Source: Porticoccaceae bacterium
GTDB taxonomy: Bacteria; Pseudomonadota; Gammaproteobacteria; Pseudomonadales; Porticoccaceae
Direction: 5' to 3'
Length of the DNA stretch: 5,892 nucleotides
Assembly (NCBI GenBank): GCA_023228865.1
Contig: JALOAH010000163.1
Location: 1 to 5,892 of the forward strand
Part shown: positions 1-5,272 of the stretch, piece after piece
Layout: each line of letters opens with the position of its first letter
Position numbering within the stretch: the first letter of the stretch is position 1
Position numbers and translations under genes: made by a program
Notes under the pieces: generated by a model
What the model was told of the DNA's origin: nothing
Database searches by the model: none
What the model saw: the letters and a program-made list of their open reading frames with translations, nothing else

Positions 1-172
1 CCTCGATCTTTTCCCACTCCGGCAAGGGATAGATAAACAGGCACTTGTCCTGGATATCGATAGTGGCCACGAGCTGTCCCCCACACTGGTCCATCAGCGC
101 ATCGCGATACCGGGCAGGTATCGCCATGCGCCCCTTGGCGTCCAGGTTGATAGGGTTATTGCCTCGAAACAC
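1..172 (-). CDS. mraZ: Transcriptional regulator MraZ, N-terminal part (gene runs off the left edge)
   Basis: MraZ is a ring-forming DNA-binding protein with an AbrB-like fold that represses its own promoter and so the dcw (division and cell wall) cluster. The 57 visible residues carry the family's hallmark N-terminus: FRG followed by [17 protein letters not shown], then GQLVATID and [13 protein letters not shown]. This is the first of the two SpoVT/AbrB-like repeats; a full protein is about 150 residues, so roughly the last 95 lie outside the window. The start is GTG at 172-170, chosen because it puts the conserved FRG directly after residue 1. A modest GGGG Shine-Dalgarno lies about 7 nt upstream (revcomp of 179-184). 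The promoter and MraZ boxes upstream fit the usual autoregulated first gene of mraZ-rsmH-ftsL-ftsI, though those downstream genes are not visible. Identification is very secure. Confidence 0.97.
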   Translation of the reverse strand, partial: MFRGNNPINLDAKGRMAIPARYRDALMDQCGGQLVATIDIQDKCLFIYPLPEWEKIE

Positions 173-250
173 TTGTATCCCCGGTTATGTTCTTGGGCTG
201 CTATCTGGGGTACCGGCTGAGCCACCACGTTTGGCATGACTCCTTGGGCT

Positions 251-280
251 ATTTAGCCACTTTGCCCCACTTTACCCCAC
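251..280 (-). promoter_or_regulatory. MraZ boxes: three 10-bp direct repeats in the mraZ leader
   Basis: Read on the minus strand the sequence is GTGGGGTAAA, GTGGGGCAAA, GTGGCTAAAT in direct succession. This matches the known MraZ operator of TGGGN repeats separated by 5 nt, one helical turn apart, with the third copy degenerate (TGGCT). The boxes lie immediately downstream of the predicted transcription start and about 80 bp before the mraZ GTG. Binding there would block early transcription, as described for mraZ autoregulation in Escherichia coli. Confidence 0.9.
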
Positions 281-288
281 ATAGAGAC

Positions 289-316
289 ACTATATGCCTA
301 CTCGAATCGAAGTCAA
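289..316 (-). promoter_or_regulatory. Sigma-70 promoter of mraZ
   Basis: On the minus strand TTGACT (316-311) is followed after 16 bp by TATAGT (294-289). Each hexamer matches the consensus at five of six positions. Transcription would start near 281-283, just before the first MraZ box, giving a leader of about 110 nt. The position next to the operator supports the call. The start site itself is inferred. Confidence 0.85.
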
Positions 317-436
317 GATGACAAAACTGTAAAATTCTCAAGAAATGCACTGAAATTTCCATAACTTACAGGAACCGGACAGGAACAGGCTCAACACTCG
401 GCAGCCAACCCAAAGGAAAACATTGAGCTGTCATTT

Positions 437-453
437 CAAGTTAAAGTAACTTG
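437..453. repeat. Perfect 17-bp palindrome (7-3-7)
   Basis: CAAGTTA and TAACTTG are exact inverted arms around AAG. The shape resembles a dimeric regulator site, about 160 bp upstream of the predicted mraZ start. A T-run follows only 12 nt after the right arm, so it is not a standard intrinsic terminator. A few 7-bp arms with short loops are expected by chance in a window of this size, so a function is only possible. Confidence 0.35.
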
Positions 454-561
454 TGAAGAGGGAGATTTTTTTGGAATACGGCAAGGGATATTTATACGAG
501 GAAGTTATATGTTTTCCCTCTGGCGCCTGAAAAGCTCACGAATCTGTTTATCTTGATAGTT

Positions 562-600
562 GTCGAACGCTCCAGCCCGACGTTAGCGGCCCTGTTCGAC
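562..600. repeat. Inverted repeat downstream of the NAT stop codon
   Basis: GTCGAAC (562-568) and GTTCGAC (594-600) are exact inverted arms, with an inner CGCT (568-571) / AGCG (585-588) pairing that is off-centre. It begins 23 nt after the NAT stop on the minus strand and could fold in the transcript's 3' end. No T tract follows, so it is not called as a terminator. Confidence 0.35.
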
Positions 601-623
601 TACACTTCGGTCACGGTGTCGGC

Positions 624-1391
624 TCAACACGGCCACTCCAGATTAAACTTTTCCCTCGCCAGGGCAATCAAGTCGGCCTCGGCCAGGCTAGCGGTGCTCA
701 CCTCACCCTCCTGATTGCGAACCCGAAACTCATTGCCCAGCACGGCCAGGCGACTGCCATCGGCGTCGGCCCGGGCCATGACAAGCTGCTCCTTGAAGGT
801 CGAGTCTGGATGCGTACTGGTGTACCAATTGGCAACGCTCTGATCGCTGAGGCACATGGGCAGTCCATCGAACTCGTAGAGGTCCAGCCAGCCATTACCT
901 TGCCTCACCTGATGAAACCAGCGGCCATCTTCCCACACCAGGCGGCGACAATCGTGGGGTGTCTGCTGCTCCAGCCCATCCTGCCAAAGCAAGGCAGCCG
1001 TGAGGGAAAAGCCTCCAACCCCCACATCCGTCAGCCACTGCTGACCGTCCACTTCAACCAGCACGAACAGATGGGTTCGCGGCGGGATTTCATTGCGATC
1101 CCCACATCGCAACCGCACTCGGGCACCCAGGGGGCGGGCGACAAAGCCCAGCTGCTTCAGAACATGCATAAACAAGCCATTTTGCTCAAAGCAATATCCA
1201 CCGCGGCGCTTGCGCACCAGCTTGTCGACAATATCTGCCAGCTCCAGGCTGATCGGCCGCCCTTGTAACACATCAATATTTTCAAAAGGAATCGACTGCG
1301 CATGGGCCCGGGTCAAGGCATGAAGCTCAGTGACATTGCGAGCAGACCCAGGCCGATAACCAATACGCTCAAAATACTCGTCAAGATTCAC
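624..1391 (-). CDS. nat: Arylamine N-acetyltransferase (NAT family)
   Basis: This cytoplasmic enzyme moves an acetyl group from acetyl-CoA to the nitrogen of arylamines, arylhydroxylamines or hydrazines through a cysteine intermediate. All three family active-site motifs are present: RRGGYCFE with the catalytic Cys67, PRTHLF with His107, and LTDVGVGG with Asp122 (counted from the GTG start). The early motif IPFENIDVL (about residues 34-42) is also typical. Length is 255 residues, slightly short of the usual 260-285. I chose GTG at 1391 because GGGAG stands 7 nt upstream; an in-frame ATG at 1409 would add six residues but has no Shine-Dalgarno. No promoter is convincing upstream. The gene stands alone, over 300 bp from the mraZ promoter and over 500 bp from the pilins, so its physiological substrate cannot be inferred from context. 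Confidence 0.95.
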   Translation of the reverse strand: MNLDEYFERIGYRPGSARNVTELHALTRAHAQSIPFENIDVLQGRPISLELADIVDKLVRKRRGGYCFEQNGLFMHVLKQLGFVARPLGARVRLRCGDRNEIPPRTHLFVLVEVDGQQWLTDVGVGGFSLTAALLWQDGLEQQTPHDCRRLVWEDGRWFHQVRQGNGWLDLYEFDGLPMCLSDQSVANWYTSTHPDSTFKEQLVMARADADGSRLAVLGNEFRVRNQEGEVSTASLAEADLIALAREKFNLEWPC

Positions 1392-1462
1392 AAGCCAACT
1401 CCCAGGCATTCAAGCGGAAAAGTGAGCCTTACTGCCAAATCAGTGCCATCCGCAGTGGACCT

Positions 1463-1477
1463 TACAAAGGGTTTGTA
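1463..1477. repeat. 15-bp palindrome upstream of NAT (6-3-6)
   Basis: TACAAA and TTTGTA flank GGG exactly, 72-86 bp upstream of the NAT start codon. A second inverted pair, AGTCT/AGACT, lies beside it at 1482-1497. The location would suit an operator for NAT, but arms this short arise by chance and no promoter hexamers anchor the site. Confidence 0.3.
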
Positions 1478-1493
1478 CTTTAGTCTACAGAGA

Positions 1494-1571
1494 GACTTGA
1501 GCCATATGAGGTTTTATGAGGCTGTCGCCGGACTGACTCGCACCCATAATTTCTTATTAGGACTTGAGCCA
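1494..1571. repeat. 11-bp direct repeat GACTTGAGCCA, two copies
   Basis: Identical copies lie at 1494-1504 and 1561-1571, 67 bp apart from start to start. The sequence between them is not otherwise repeated. It could be a trace of a small duplication or excision, or a chance match; nothing mobile is recognisable between the copies. Confidence 0.3.
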
Positions 1572-1945
1572 GCGCAAGGCGCGGAAAACAGGTAGCTTAC
1601 CGAGCTGAAGCAGCCGGGAGGATACTACAAACAAACCGCGTGGCTGGCTTTTATTCACCCTGGCTAGAGCACCCATAACAGGCAACGGCTACAGATCCCG
1701 CCCAGAGGTTGGCTGCAGGTGCAGCTGTTATATTGAAAGTCGTTTTGGCTGGACCATTGCCCGAGGGCCAAGCGAGAGTGCAAATAAACCTGTGTCACCG
1801 TGCTGGCCAACAACGATCTGACGACACCTAAAAATCTATCTGTAAACTTATCCACCTCCTATTTGTGAGTGTGCTAAATCTACTCTGCCCTAGTTTCGAA
1901 TCTCTTCTCTGAGTGCCTGAAACAGCTTTCCCAGATTAACAGTAG

Positions 1946-2323
1946 TTACTCATCAGTGAAGCTACAACTGGTCGTAGGTATATCGCACGTCACAGTCGCC
2001 CCTCCATACTTTTCGGGGAGGGTTCCAACAACTGGCGTCTCCAAATTAACTGCCTGAGAAACGCTGGCACAGGCAGAATCTCCACCGCTCGCAGGGGCTG
2101 GAACTGGCTCATTCGGTGTGTTCAATGCGATCATCACCTCAGTAACATAATGGCGGACTTCAAACATACAAGCTCGTTTCGCCGCCCTCATCGTATAATC
2201 GGTATAGGATGCAACAGCAATTACTGCCAACAAGCCGATAATGGCTACAACAATCATCAGCTCGATAAGAGAAAATCCTTGCTGACATTTATTATGTAGA
2301 AACGGTTCCATTCGATTGCTCAT
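1946..2323 (-). CDS. Type IV prepilin-like protein (downstream member of a tandem pair)
   Basis: This is a pilin or pseudopilin-type subunit processed by prepilin peptidase (PilD). The cleavage motif is [17 protein letters not shown], giving a mature protein starting at Phe17 with the required Glu at mature position 5 (Glu21) and a 20-odd-residue membrane helix. The mature part is 109 residues. Cysteines 52, 85, 113 and 120 repeat the layout of the neighbouring pilin; the last pair could form a C-terminal disulfide loop. Oddities: the conserved Pro22 of the mature helix is Ala38 here; the leader is long (16 residues) and contains Cys13; a Pro/Ala stretch runs through about residues 70-80. Shine-Dalgarno support is weak, and an inner ATG (Met5) would give a more usual 12-residue leader. 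It lies 196 bp after the other pilin, beyond a terminator. Whether it is a minor pilin or an alternative major pilin is not known. Confidence 0.9.
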   Translation of the reverse strand: MSNRMEPFLHNKCQQGFSLIELMIVVAIIGLLAVIAVASYTDYTMRAAKRACMFEVRHYVTEVMIALNTPNEPVPAPASGGDSACASVSQAVNLETPVVGTLPEKYGGATVTCDIPTTSCSFTDE

Positions 2324-2420
2324 TGTGCAGCCACTCAGTTATTTCTAACTCATTGGTGACGGGGCAAGGATAGCTGGAGAGCTTGCATCAGCACTACTCA
2401 ACTACATATCTAGCTTCTAT

Positions 2421-2459
2421 AAAAAAGCCGCCAAAACTGAATTTGTTCTGACGGCTTTT
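2421..2459 (-). terminator. Intrinsic terminator between the two pilin genes
   Basis: An 11-bp stem (GCCGTCAGAAC pairing with GTTTTGGCGGC on the minus strand, with two G:T wobbles) closes a 7-nt loop. It is followed on the minus strand by six T, and by four T when read on the plus strand, so it may work weakly in both directions. It begins 61 nt after the stop of the upstream pilin and ends about 100 nt before the next pilin start, limiting co-transcription. Confidence 0.9.
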
Positions 2460-2519
2460 CACTTCATAGCTGAAGGTTCTAGCTTATTTCACACGAACCC
2501 CCTTTTTAAGAGCCATCGA

Positions 2520-2891
2520 TTAGTCCTCGACTTCACTCGGATCTGCTGCCGGTGCCTCTGCCGGTGCTTCTCCCACCTTACAAGTACCTGACGTATTACA
2601 ATACACTCCCCGAGCCTCTGGATGACCGGCTGGCTGAACACCAGAGAGAGGTAGCGCAGTTAGGTTCCCCTCACATGCCTGACCTGCAGTCCTAGGAACA
2701 TCCAGACCCTCTGCCAAAGCAATAACTGCAGCATTTGCAAAACCTTTAGCTTCAGCCAAGCACGCATTTTCTGCTGATCTAATGGTGTAGTTCTGATAGG
2801 CCGGCAAAGCCACCGCCGCCAAAATCCCGATAATCGCTACTACAATCATCAGCTCAATCAGGGTAAACCCTTGTTGTGTACGCTGTTTCAT
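2520..2891 (-). CDS. Type IV pilin, PilA-like major pilin candidate (upstream member of the pair)
   Basis: This is a probable structural subunit of type IV pili, which drive twitching, adhesion or DNA uptake. The start is ATG at 2891, with AAAGGAG about 7 nt upstream; a longer frame to 2933 would spoil the short leader. The class IVa leader MKQRTQQG is 8 residues, followed by [19 protein letters not shown] with Glu5 and the helix-kink Pro22 of the mature protein, then [14 protein letters not shown]. The mature protein is 115 residues, with Cys at 44, 73, 98 and 104; the last two (C-x5-C) resemble the C-terminal disulfide loop of pilins. After that loop comes an unusual Ala/Pro/Glu/Asp-rich tail (about residues 106-123). 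A sigma-54 promoter lies just upstream and a terminator just downstream, so it is a single-gene unit, as pilA often is. The assembly genes (pilB, pilC, pilD) are not in the window, so no symbol is given. Confidence 0.94.
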   Translation of the reverse strand: MKQRTQQGFTLIELMIVVAIIGILAAVALPAYQNYTIRSAENACLAEAKGFANAAVIALAEGLDVPRTAGQACEGNLTALPLSGVQPAGHPEARGVYCNTSGTCKVGEAPAEAPAADPSEVED

Positions 2892-2943
2892 ATCGTCACT
2901 CCTTTGTTGTGTAAGACATAAGAAAACCAGCATTAGCTATAAG

Positions 2944-2958
2944 GCAATCCCCATGCCA
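2944..2958 (-). promoter_or_regulatory. Sigma-54 (RpoN) promoter of the upstream pilin gene
   Basis: The minus strand reads TGGCATGGGGATTGC, which gives GG (2957-2956), exactly 10 bp, then GC (2945-2944): the -24/-12 layout of sigma-54 promoters (consensus TGGCAC-N5-TTGCA). Transcription would start near 2932, about 41 nt before the ATG. pilA of Pseudomonas is known to be RpoN-dependent and activated by the response regulator PilR, which matches the gene downstream. An AT-rich tract (about 2960-3000) just upstream could help DNA bending. Confidence 0.88.
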
Positions 2959-3040
2959 ACAAAAAAATAAATTAAATATCAATAAATTAGAAACAAAAAC
3001 ATGCCGCTATCCGCGCGACATCAGCAGGAAGTGTTTACTA

Positions 3041-3057
3041 GTGACAATTTTTGTCAC
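3041..3057. promoter_or_regulatory. 17-bp palindrome, candidate activator (PilR-type) site
   Basis: GTGACAA and TTGTCAC flank TTT exactly. Its centre is about 117 bp upstream of the predicted sigma-54 start, the distance typical of enhancer sites for NtrC-type activators such as PilR. Minus-strand TGTC motifs, a core element of described PilR sites, occur within it (3043-3046) and at 3063-3066 and 3017-3020. The match to PilR is inferred from position and motif only. Confidence 0.5.
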
Positions 3058-3134
3058 TCCCGGACATAATTCGACTTATAAGCCAGGGGGCACCCTATCT
3101 TTTCGCTCAGCTACCCAGTTATTGTAGAAGCCTC

Positions 3135-4523
3135 CTACACAGGAGATCTCTGCTTTGCCCCCAACCCGTATACCAATATTCCAGAAATAACAATGGCGGG
3201 GATGGCCAGAACCATAAACAGGACGTACATGCTCCAGCCTACCGCAACCAAATAGCCGGCCAGAATGGGTGACAAGATGGCACCAGCACGACCCAGCCCG
3301 ACACACCAGCCAAAACCCGTGGCCCGTATGGCTGGCGGATAGCTCAGTGAGGCTACGGCGTATAGACCAGTAAAACCACCAGACAGCAGAAAACCGAGCG
3401 CAAACATGAAGCTATAGAGCAGCCAGAGTGCTTGCGGCTGCTGCTGCGTGTAGATCGCCAATAGAACAACGCTGGCAGCGAACATGCTGGCAATCAATCT
3501 CGACAAGCTGAAACGCGAGCTGATCGCTCCCAACAGGAGCGCCCCGATAAGACTACCGATCGTGAAGAGAGTCAGTGCGGCGATTCCCTGCTGCATATCG
3601 AAACCGGCATTAACGATGAGCTTGGGAATCCAGTTGACAAAGAAGTAGGTGGCCCAAAAAGCCATGAAAAAAACTGTCCATAAGCGCAGCGTGGTAGCAC
3701 GAAAAGCCGACCCCAACAGGCTGCGAATACTGCCTGTGGCTACGGTCACATCACTGGGAGGGGCTGGCAGCGTATCGATCCTATCACGCTTGAGTCTGGC
3801 GAGGATGCGATTGATTTTTTGCAACCTGTCCGCCTTACTGCCCTTCTGGCCGGCCAGAAATTCAATCGACTCTGGCACCCAGAACAGTGTCACAAAGAAA
3901 AGCACCGTGCTGAATATTGCACCACAAATAAAAATGTCAGACCAATGATGGTTGGCAACGAAGTAACCAGAGACCGGGCCAACCAGCACCGCGCCAAGAG
4001 AATAGCCACTTTGCACAAAAATAATAGCGAAATTGCGGTGCCGTTGCGGCGCATACTCAGCTGTCATGGCGATGACACTGGCGAGCATGGCGCCAATCGC
4101 AAGACCGGTCAAAAAGCGGATGACCAATAATTGTGTCACTGACAAGGCATAAGCAGTTGCCAACATTGACAGGCTCATCATCGCAGCCGTAATCAAGATC
4201 ATCCAGCGACGCCCCAACCGGTCACTCCAGGGTGCCAAGAACATCGCGCCTACGGTCATACCCGCCAGCGCCGAGGCAAAAATGACACCCAGCGCGGTCG
4301 GCTCAATGGCCCACTCATTCGCGACAGCAGGCGCCGCCATCGCCATAGCGACGACATCGAAGCCATCGGCAATATTGAATAAAAAACAGACAAACAAGAT
4401 CAACAGCTGGCGAAAGCTCCAGGGACCCGTATCAATTCTCTGCCTGATAATCGAGCCATCCGTCGCAATGGCTGTAGAAGCTGGCTTCTCCCCCTCTAAC
4501 TGAATTTCTTGTTCTTTGCCCAT
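3135..4523 (-). CDS. MFS transporter, aromatic acid:H+ symporter (AAHS) family
   Basis: This is an inner-membrane proton-driven importer, related to PcaK and BenK, for aromatic acids such as benzoate or 4-hydroxybenzoate. The 462-residue protein matches the family length (about 450). A hydrophilic N-terminus of about 35 residues is followed by 12 likely membrane helices (roughly 38-58, 77-97, 108-128, 131-150, 165-187, 195-214, then after the central loop 281-303, 313-333, 340-358, 366-388, 402-426, 430-452). The AAHS signature DGFD is at 53-56 in helix 1, the MFS loop motif DRLGRR at 101-106, the helix-6 end motif VPESIEFL at 216-223, and the late motif YPPAIRATGFGW at 395-406. The ATG at 4523 lacks a good Shine-Dalgarno, but the next in-frame Met is inside helix 1. 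No aromatic degradation gene or regulator lies beside it, so the substrate is unknown; other organic acids are possible. Confidence 0.93.
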   Translation of the reverse strand: MGKEQEIQLEGEKPASTAIATDGSIIRQRIDTGPWSFRQLLILFVCFLFNIADGFDVVAMAMAAPAVANEWAIEPTALGVIFASALAGMTVGAMFLAPWSDRLGRRWMILITAAMMSLSMLATAYALSVTQLLVIRFLTGLAIGAMLASVIAMTAEYAPQRHRNFAIIFVQSGYSLGAVLVGPVSGYFVANHHWSDIFICGAIFSTVLFFVTLFWVPESIEFLAGQKGSKADRLQKINRILARLKRDRIDTLPAPPSDVTVATGSIRSLLGSAFRATTLRLWTVFFMAFWATYFFVNWIPKLIVNAGFDMQQGIAALTLFTIGSLIGALLLGAISSRFSLSRLIASMFAASVVLLAIYTQQQPQALWLLYSFMFALGFLLSGGFTGLYAVASLSYPPAIRATGFGWCVGLGRAGAILSPILAGYLVAVGWSMYVLFMVLAIPAIVISGILVYGLGAKQRSPV

Positions 4524-4604
4524 AGTGTTGTGAGTTTTTTTCCATTGTTAGCGCCTCTGACGGGCCGACAATGCCACAACCTTTTGCCGATGTAAACGCG
4601 CCCC

Positions 4605-4643
4605 GCTATAGGTACCTGCTATAAGTACCCGCATAGGTATAGT
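4605..4643. repeat. Three 13-bp imperfect tandem repeats upstream of the transporter
   Basis: On the plus strand the units are GCTATAGGTACCT, GCTATAAGTACCC and the weaker GCATAGGTATAGT, head to tail. They lie 82-120 bp upstream of the transporter's start codon. The first two differ at only two positions. Regular spacing near a transporter gene suggests a regulator-binding array, and TATA-like hexamers inside may belong to a promoter, but no convincing -35/-10 pair was found. Confidence 0.5.
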
Positions 4644-4702
4644 GCCCGCTCCGCCCTGTACGTCCTCCTACCGGCCATCCGGGCGTATCGCGATCAATGC
4701 TC

Positions 4703-5062
4703 TCAGTCCAACTTACAACGAACCAAGCTAACAGCATTATCCGGCGGTTCGCGGTCCAGATTTTCAAGCGTCAGAAGATCAACGCCATCCATAGTGATGC
4801 GCACCTTCTCTGTTACGCCGTGCACCGCATAAGTCATGACATTACCATCAAGCTGGTAAGTCGTTTCGGTCAGCACCTGCCATTGCCCTGCCCCTGTTTC
4901 CGCAATCATTGAGCCGTGCCGATCCGGACTTTTCCAGAACACTCTGCTCACCTCGCAAAGGTCTTTATCAAGCGACCACTCTCCCTCAAATGGCTTGCCC
5001 GCCTCGGCAATCGAGGCTAAAGACAATGCAGCAAACCCTATTCCAGCCACTATTTTTATCAT
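4703..5062 (-). CDS. Small exported protein of unknown function
   Basis: I do not recognise this protein. Its 119 residues start with a classical signal peptide: MIKI, a hydrophobic stretch through about residue 18, and a signal peptidase I site AEA|GK after residue 21. The mature 98 residues look beta-rich, begin with FEGEWSLDKDLC and contain just two cysteines, Cys36 and Cys116 near the two ends, which could be disulfide-bonded in the periplasm. There is no lipobox, so it is not a lipoprotein. The pattern of alternating short strands (for example TTYQLDGNVMTYAV, then VRITMDGVDLLTLE) resembles small lipocalin-like barrels, but this is only an impression. ATG at 5062 is preferred, with GGAG 8 nt upstream; a TTG one codon earlier is also possible. 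It sits alone, 179 bp before the transporter and 210 bp after the nuclease gene, on the same strand. Confidence 0.85.
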   Translation of the reverse strand: MIKIVAGIGFAALSLASIAEAGKPFEGEWSLDKDLCEVSRVFWKSPDRHGSMIAETGAGQWQVLTETTYQLDGNVMTYAVHGVTEKVRITMDGVDLLTLENLDREPPDNAVSLVRCKLD

Positions 5063-5146
5063 CAAAATATCTCCACCCGAACATATCCTTTTTTGAAGTC
5101 AGGGCTCTATGCAACTCGCGCCTGCCCGCCAGGCCCACTTAATATT

Positions 5147-5246
5147 AGGCTGGCGAACCCGCACGCGCCCACGACCTCGCTCAGCACACACAACAAGCAG
5201 TTGAGTATAGCGAATGTAGCGCGGATCCTGAGTGGCTCGCCAGCCT
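5147..5246. repeat. 10-bp inverted repeats 80 bp apart downstream of the nuclease gene
   Basis: AGGCTGGCGA (5147-5156) and TCGCCAGCCT (5237-5246) are exact inverted copies enclosing 80 bp of non-coding sequence after the nuclease stop. They lack target duplications or an ORF between them. One such pair is close to what chance allows in a window of this length, so a mobile-element origin is only a possibility. Confidence 0.3.
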
Positions 5247-5272
5247 GGCCAAACTTCTTTACAGGCAAGACG

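Larger units (their letters stand above)
317..623. other. Gene-free interval between the NAT gene and the mraZ promoter
   Basis: No convincing gene lies in these 307 bases on either strand. RNase P RNA (rnpB), which sits beside mraZ in some relatives, is not recognisable here: its conserved GAGGAAAGTCC-type core is absent. The interval holds a 17-bp palindrome (437-453), a run of seven T on the plus strand (466-472), and an inverted repeat after the NAT stop (562-600). No intrinsic terminator with a T tract was found downstream of the NAT gene, so read-through toward mraZ cannot be excluded. Confidence 0.6.
1392..1945. other. Long gene-free interval between the second pilin and NAT
   Basis: About 550 bases carry no ORF that I accept on either strand. 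Contents seen: a 15-bp palindrome (1463-1477), a second small inverted repeat AGTCT/AGACT (1482-1497), an 11-bp direct repeat (1494-1504 and 1561-1571), and an isolated perfect minus-strand AGGAGG (1855-1860) that is not followed by a start codon at useful spacing. No clear promoter for NAT and no clear terminator for the pilin above it were found. It may be decayed coding sequence or hold an unrecognised small RNA; the sequence alone does not decide this. Confidence 0.55.

Noticed and set aside
45..239. Plus-strand open frame over the mraZ start and leader
   Set aside because: It is antisense to the clear mraZ coding sequence and operator-proximal leader and has no recognisable protein features.
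509..556. Plus-strand 15-codon ORF with an AGGA-like site and weak promoter-like hexamers upstream
   Set aside because: Too short to judge, the promoter match is poor, and nothing downstream on the plus strand would be controlled by it.
581..600. GTTAGCGG-like string suggesting an integron attC end
   Set aside because: It does not fit the GTTRRRY core, and no paired inverse core or integrase gene is present.
317..623. Possible RNase P RNA (rnpB), sometimes found beside mraZ
   Set aside because: The conserved core sequences and closing helices are not present.
810..1595. Several plus-strand open frames over and beyond the NAT gene
   Set aside because: They are antisense to an enzyme with complete catalytic motifs; the sequences are low in protein character and the extension past 1409 has no homology that I recognise.
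1664..1855. Minus-strand 63-residue frame starting at GTG right at an AGGAGG
   Set aside because: The GTG overlaps the Shine-Dalgarno-like sequence itself, so there is no room for a ribosome to start, and the product is not recognisable.
1892..1904. TTCGAATC-like string resembling a tRNA T arm
   Set aside because: No anticodon arm, D arm or matching acceptor stem could be placed around it.
3076..3306. Minus-strand frame overlapping the 3' end of the transporter in another frame
   Set aside because: The overlap is out of frame with the conserved last helices of the transporter and the product is not recognisable.
3649..4130. Plus-strand open frames opposite the MFS transporter
   Set aside because: They are antisense to a 12-helix transporter with clear family motifs and have no features of their own.
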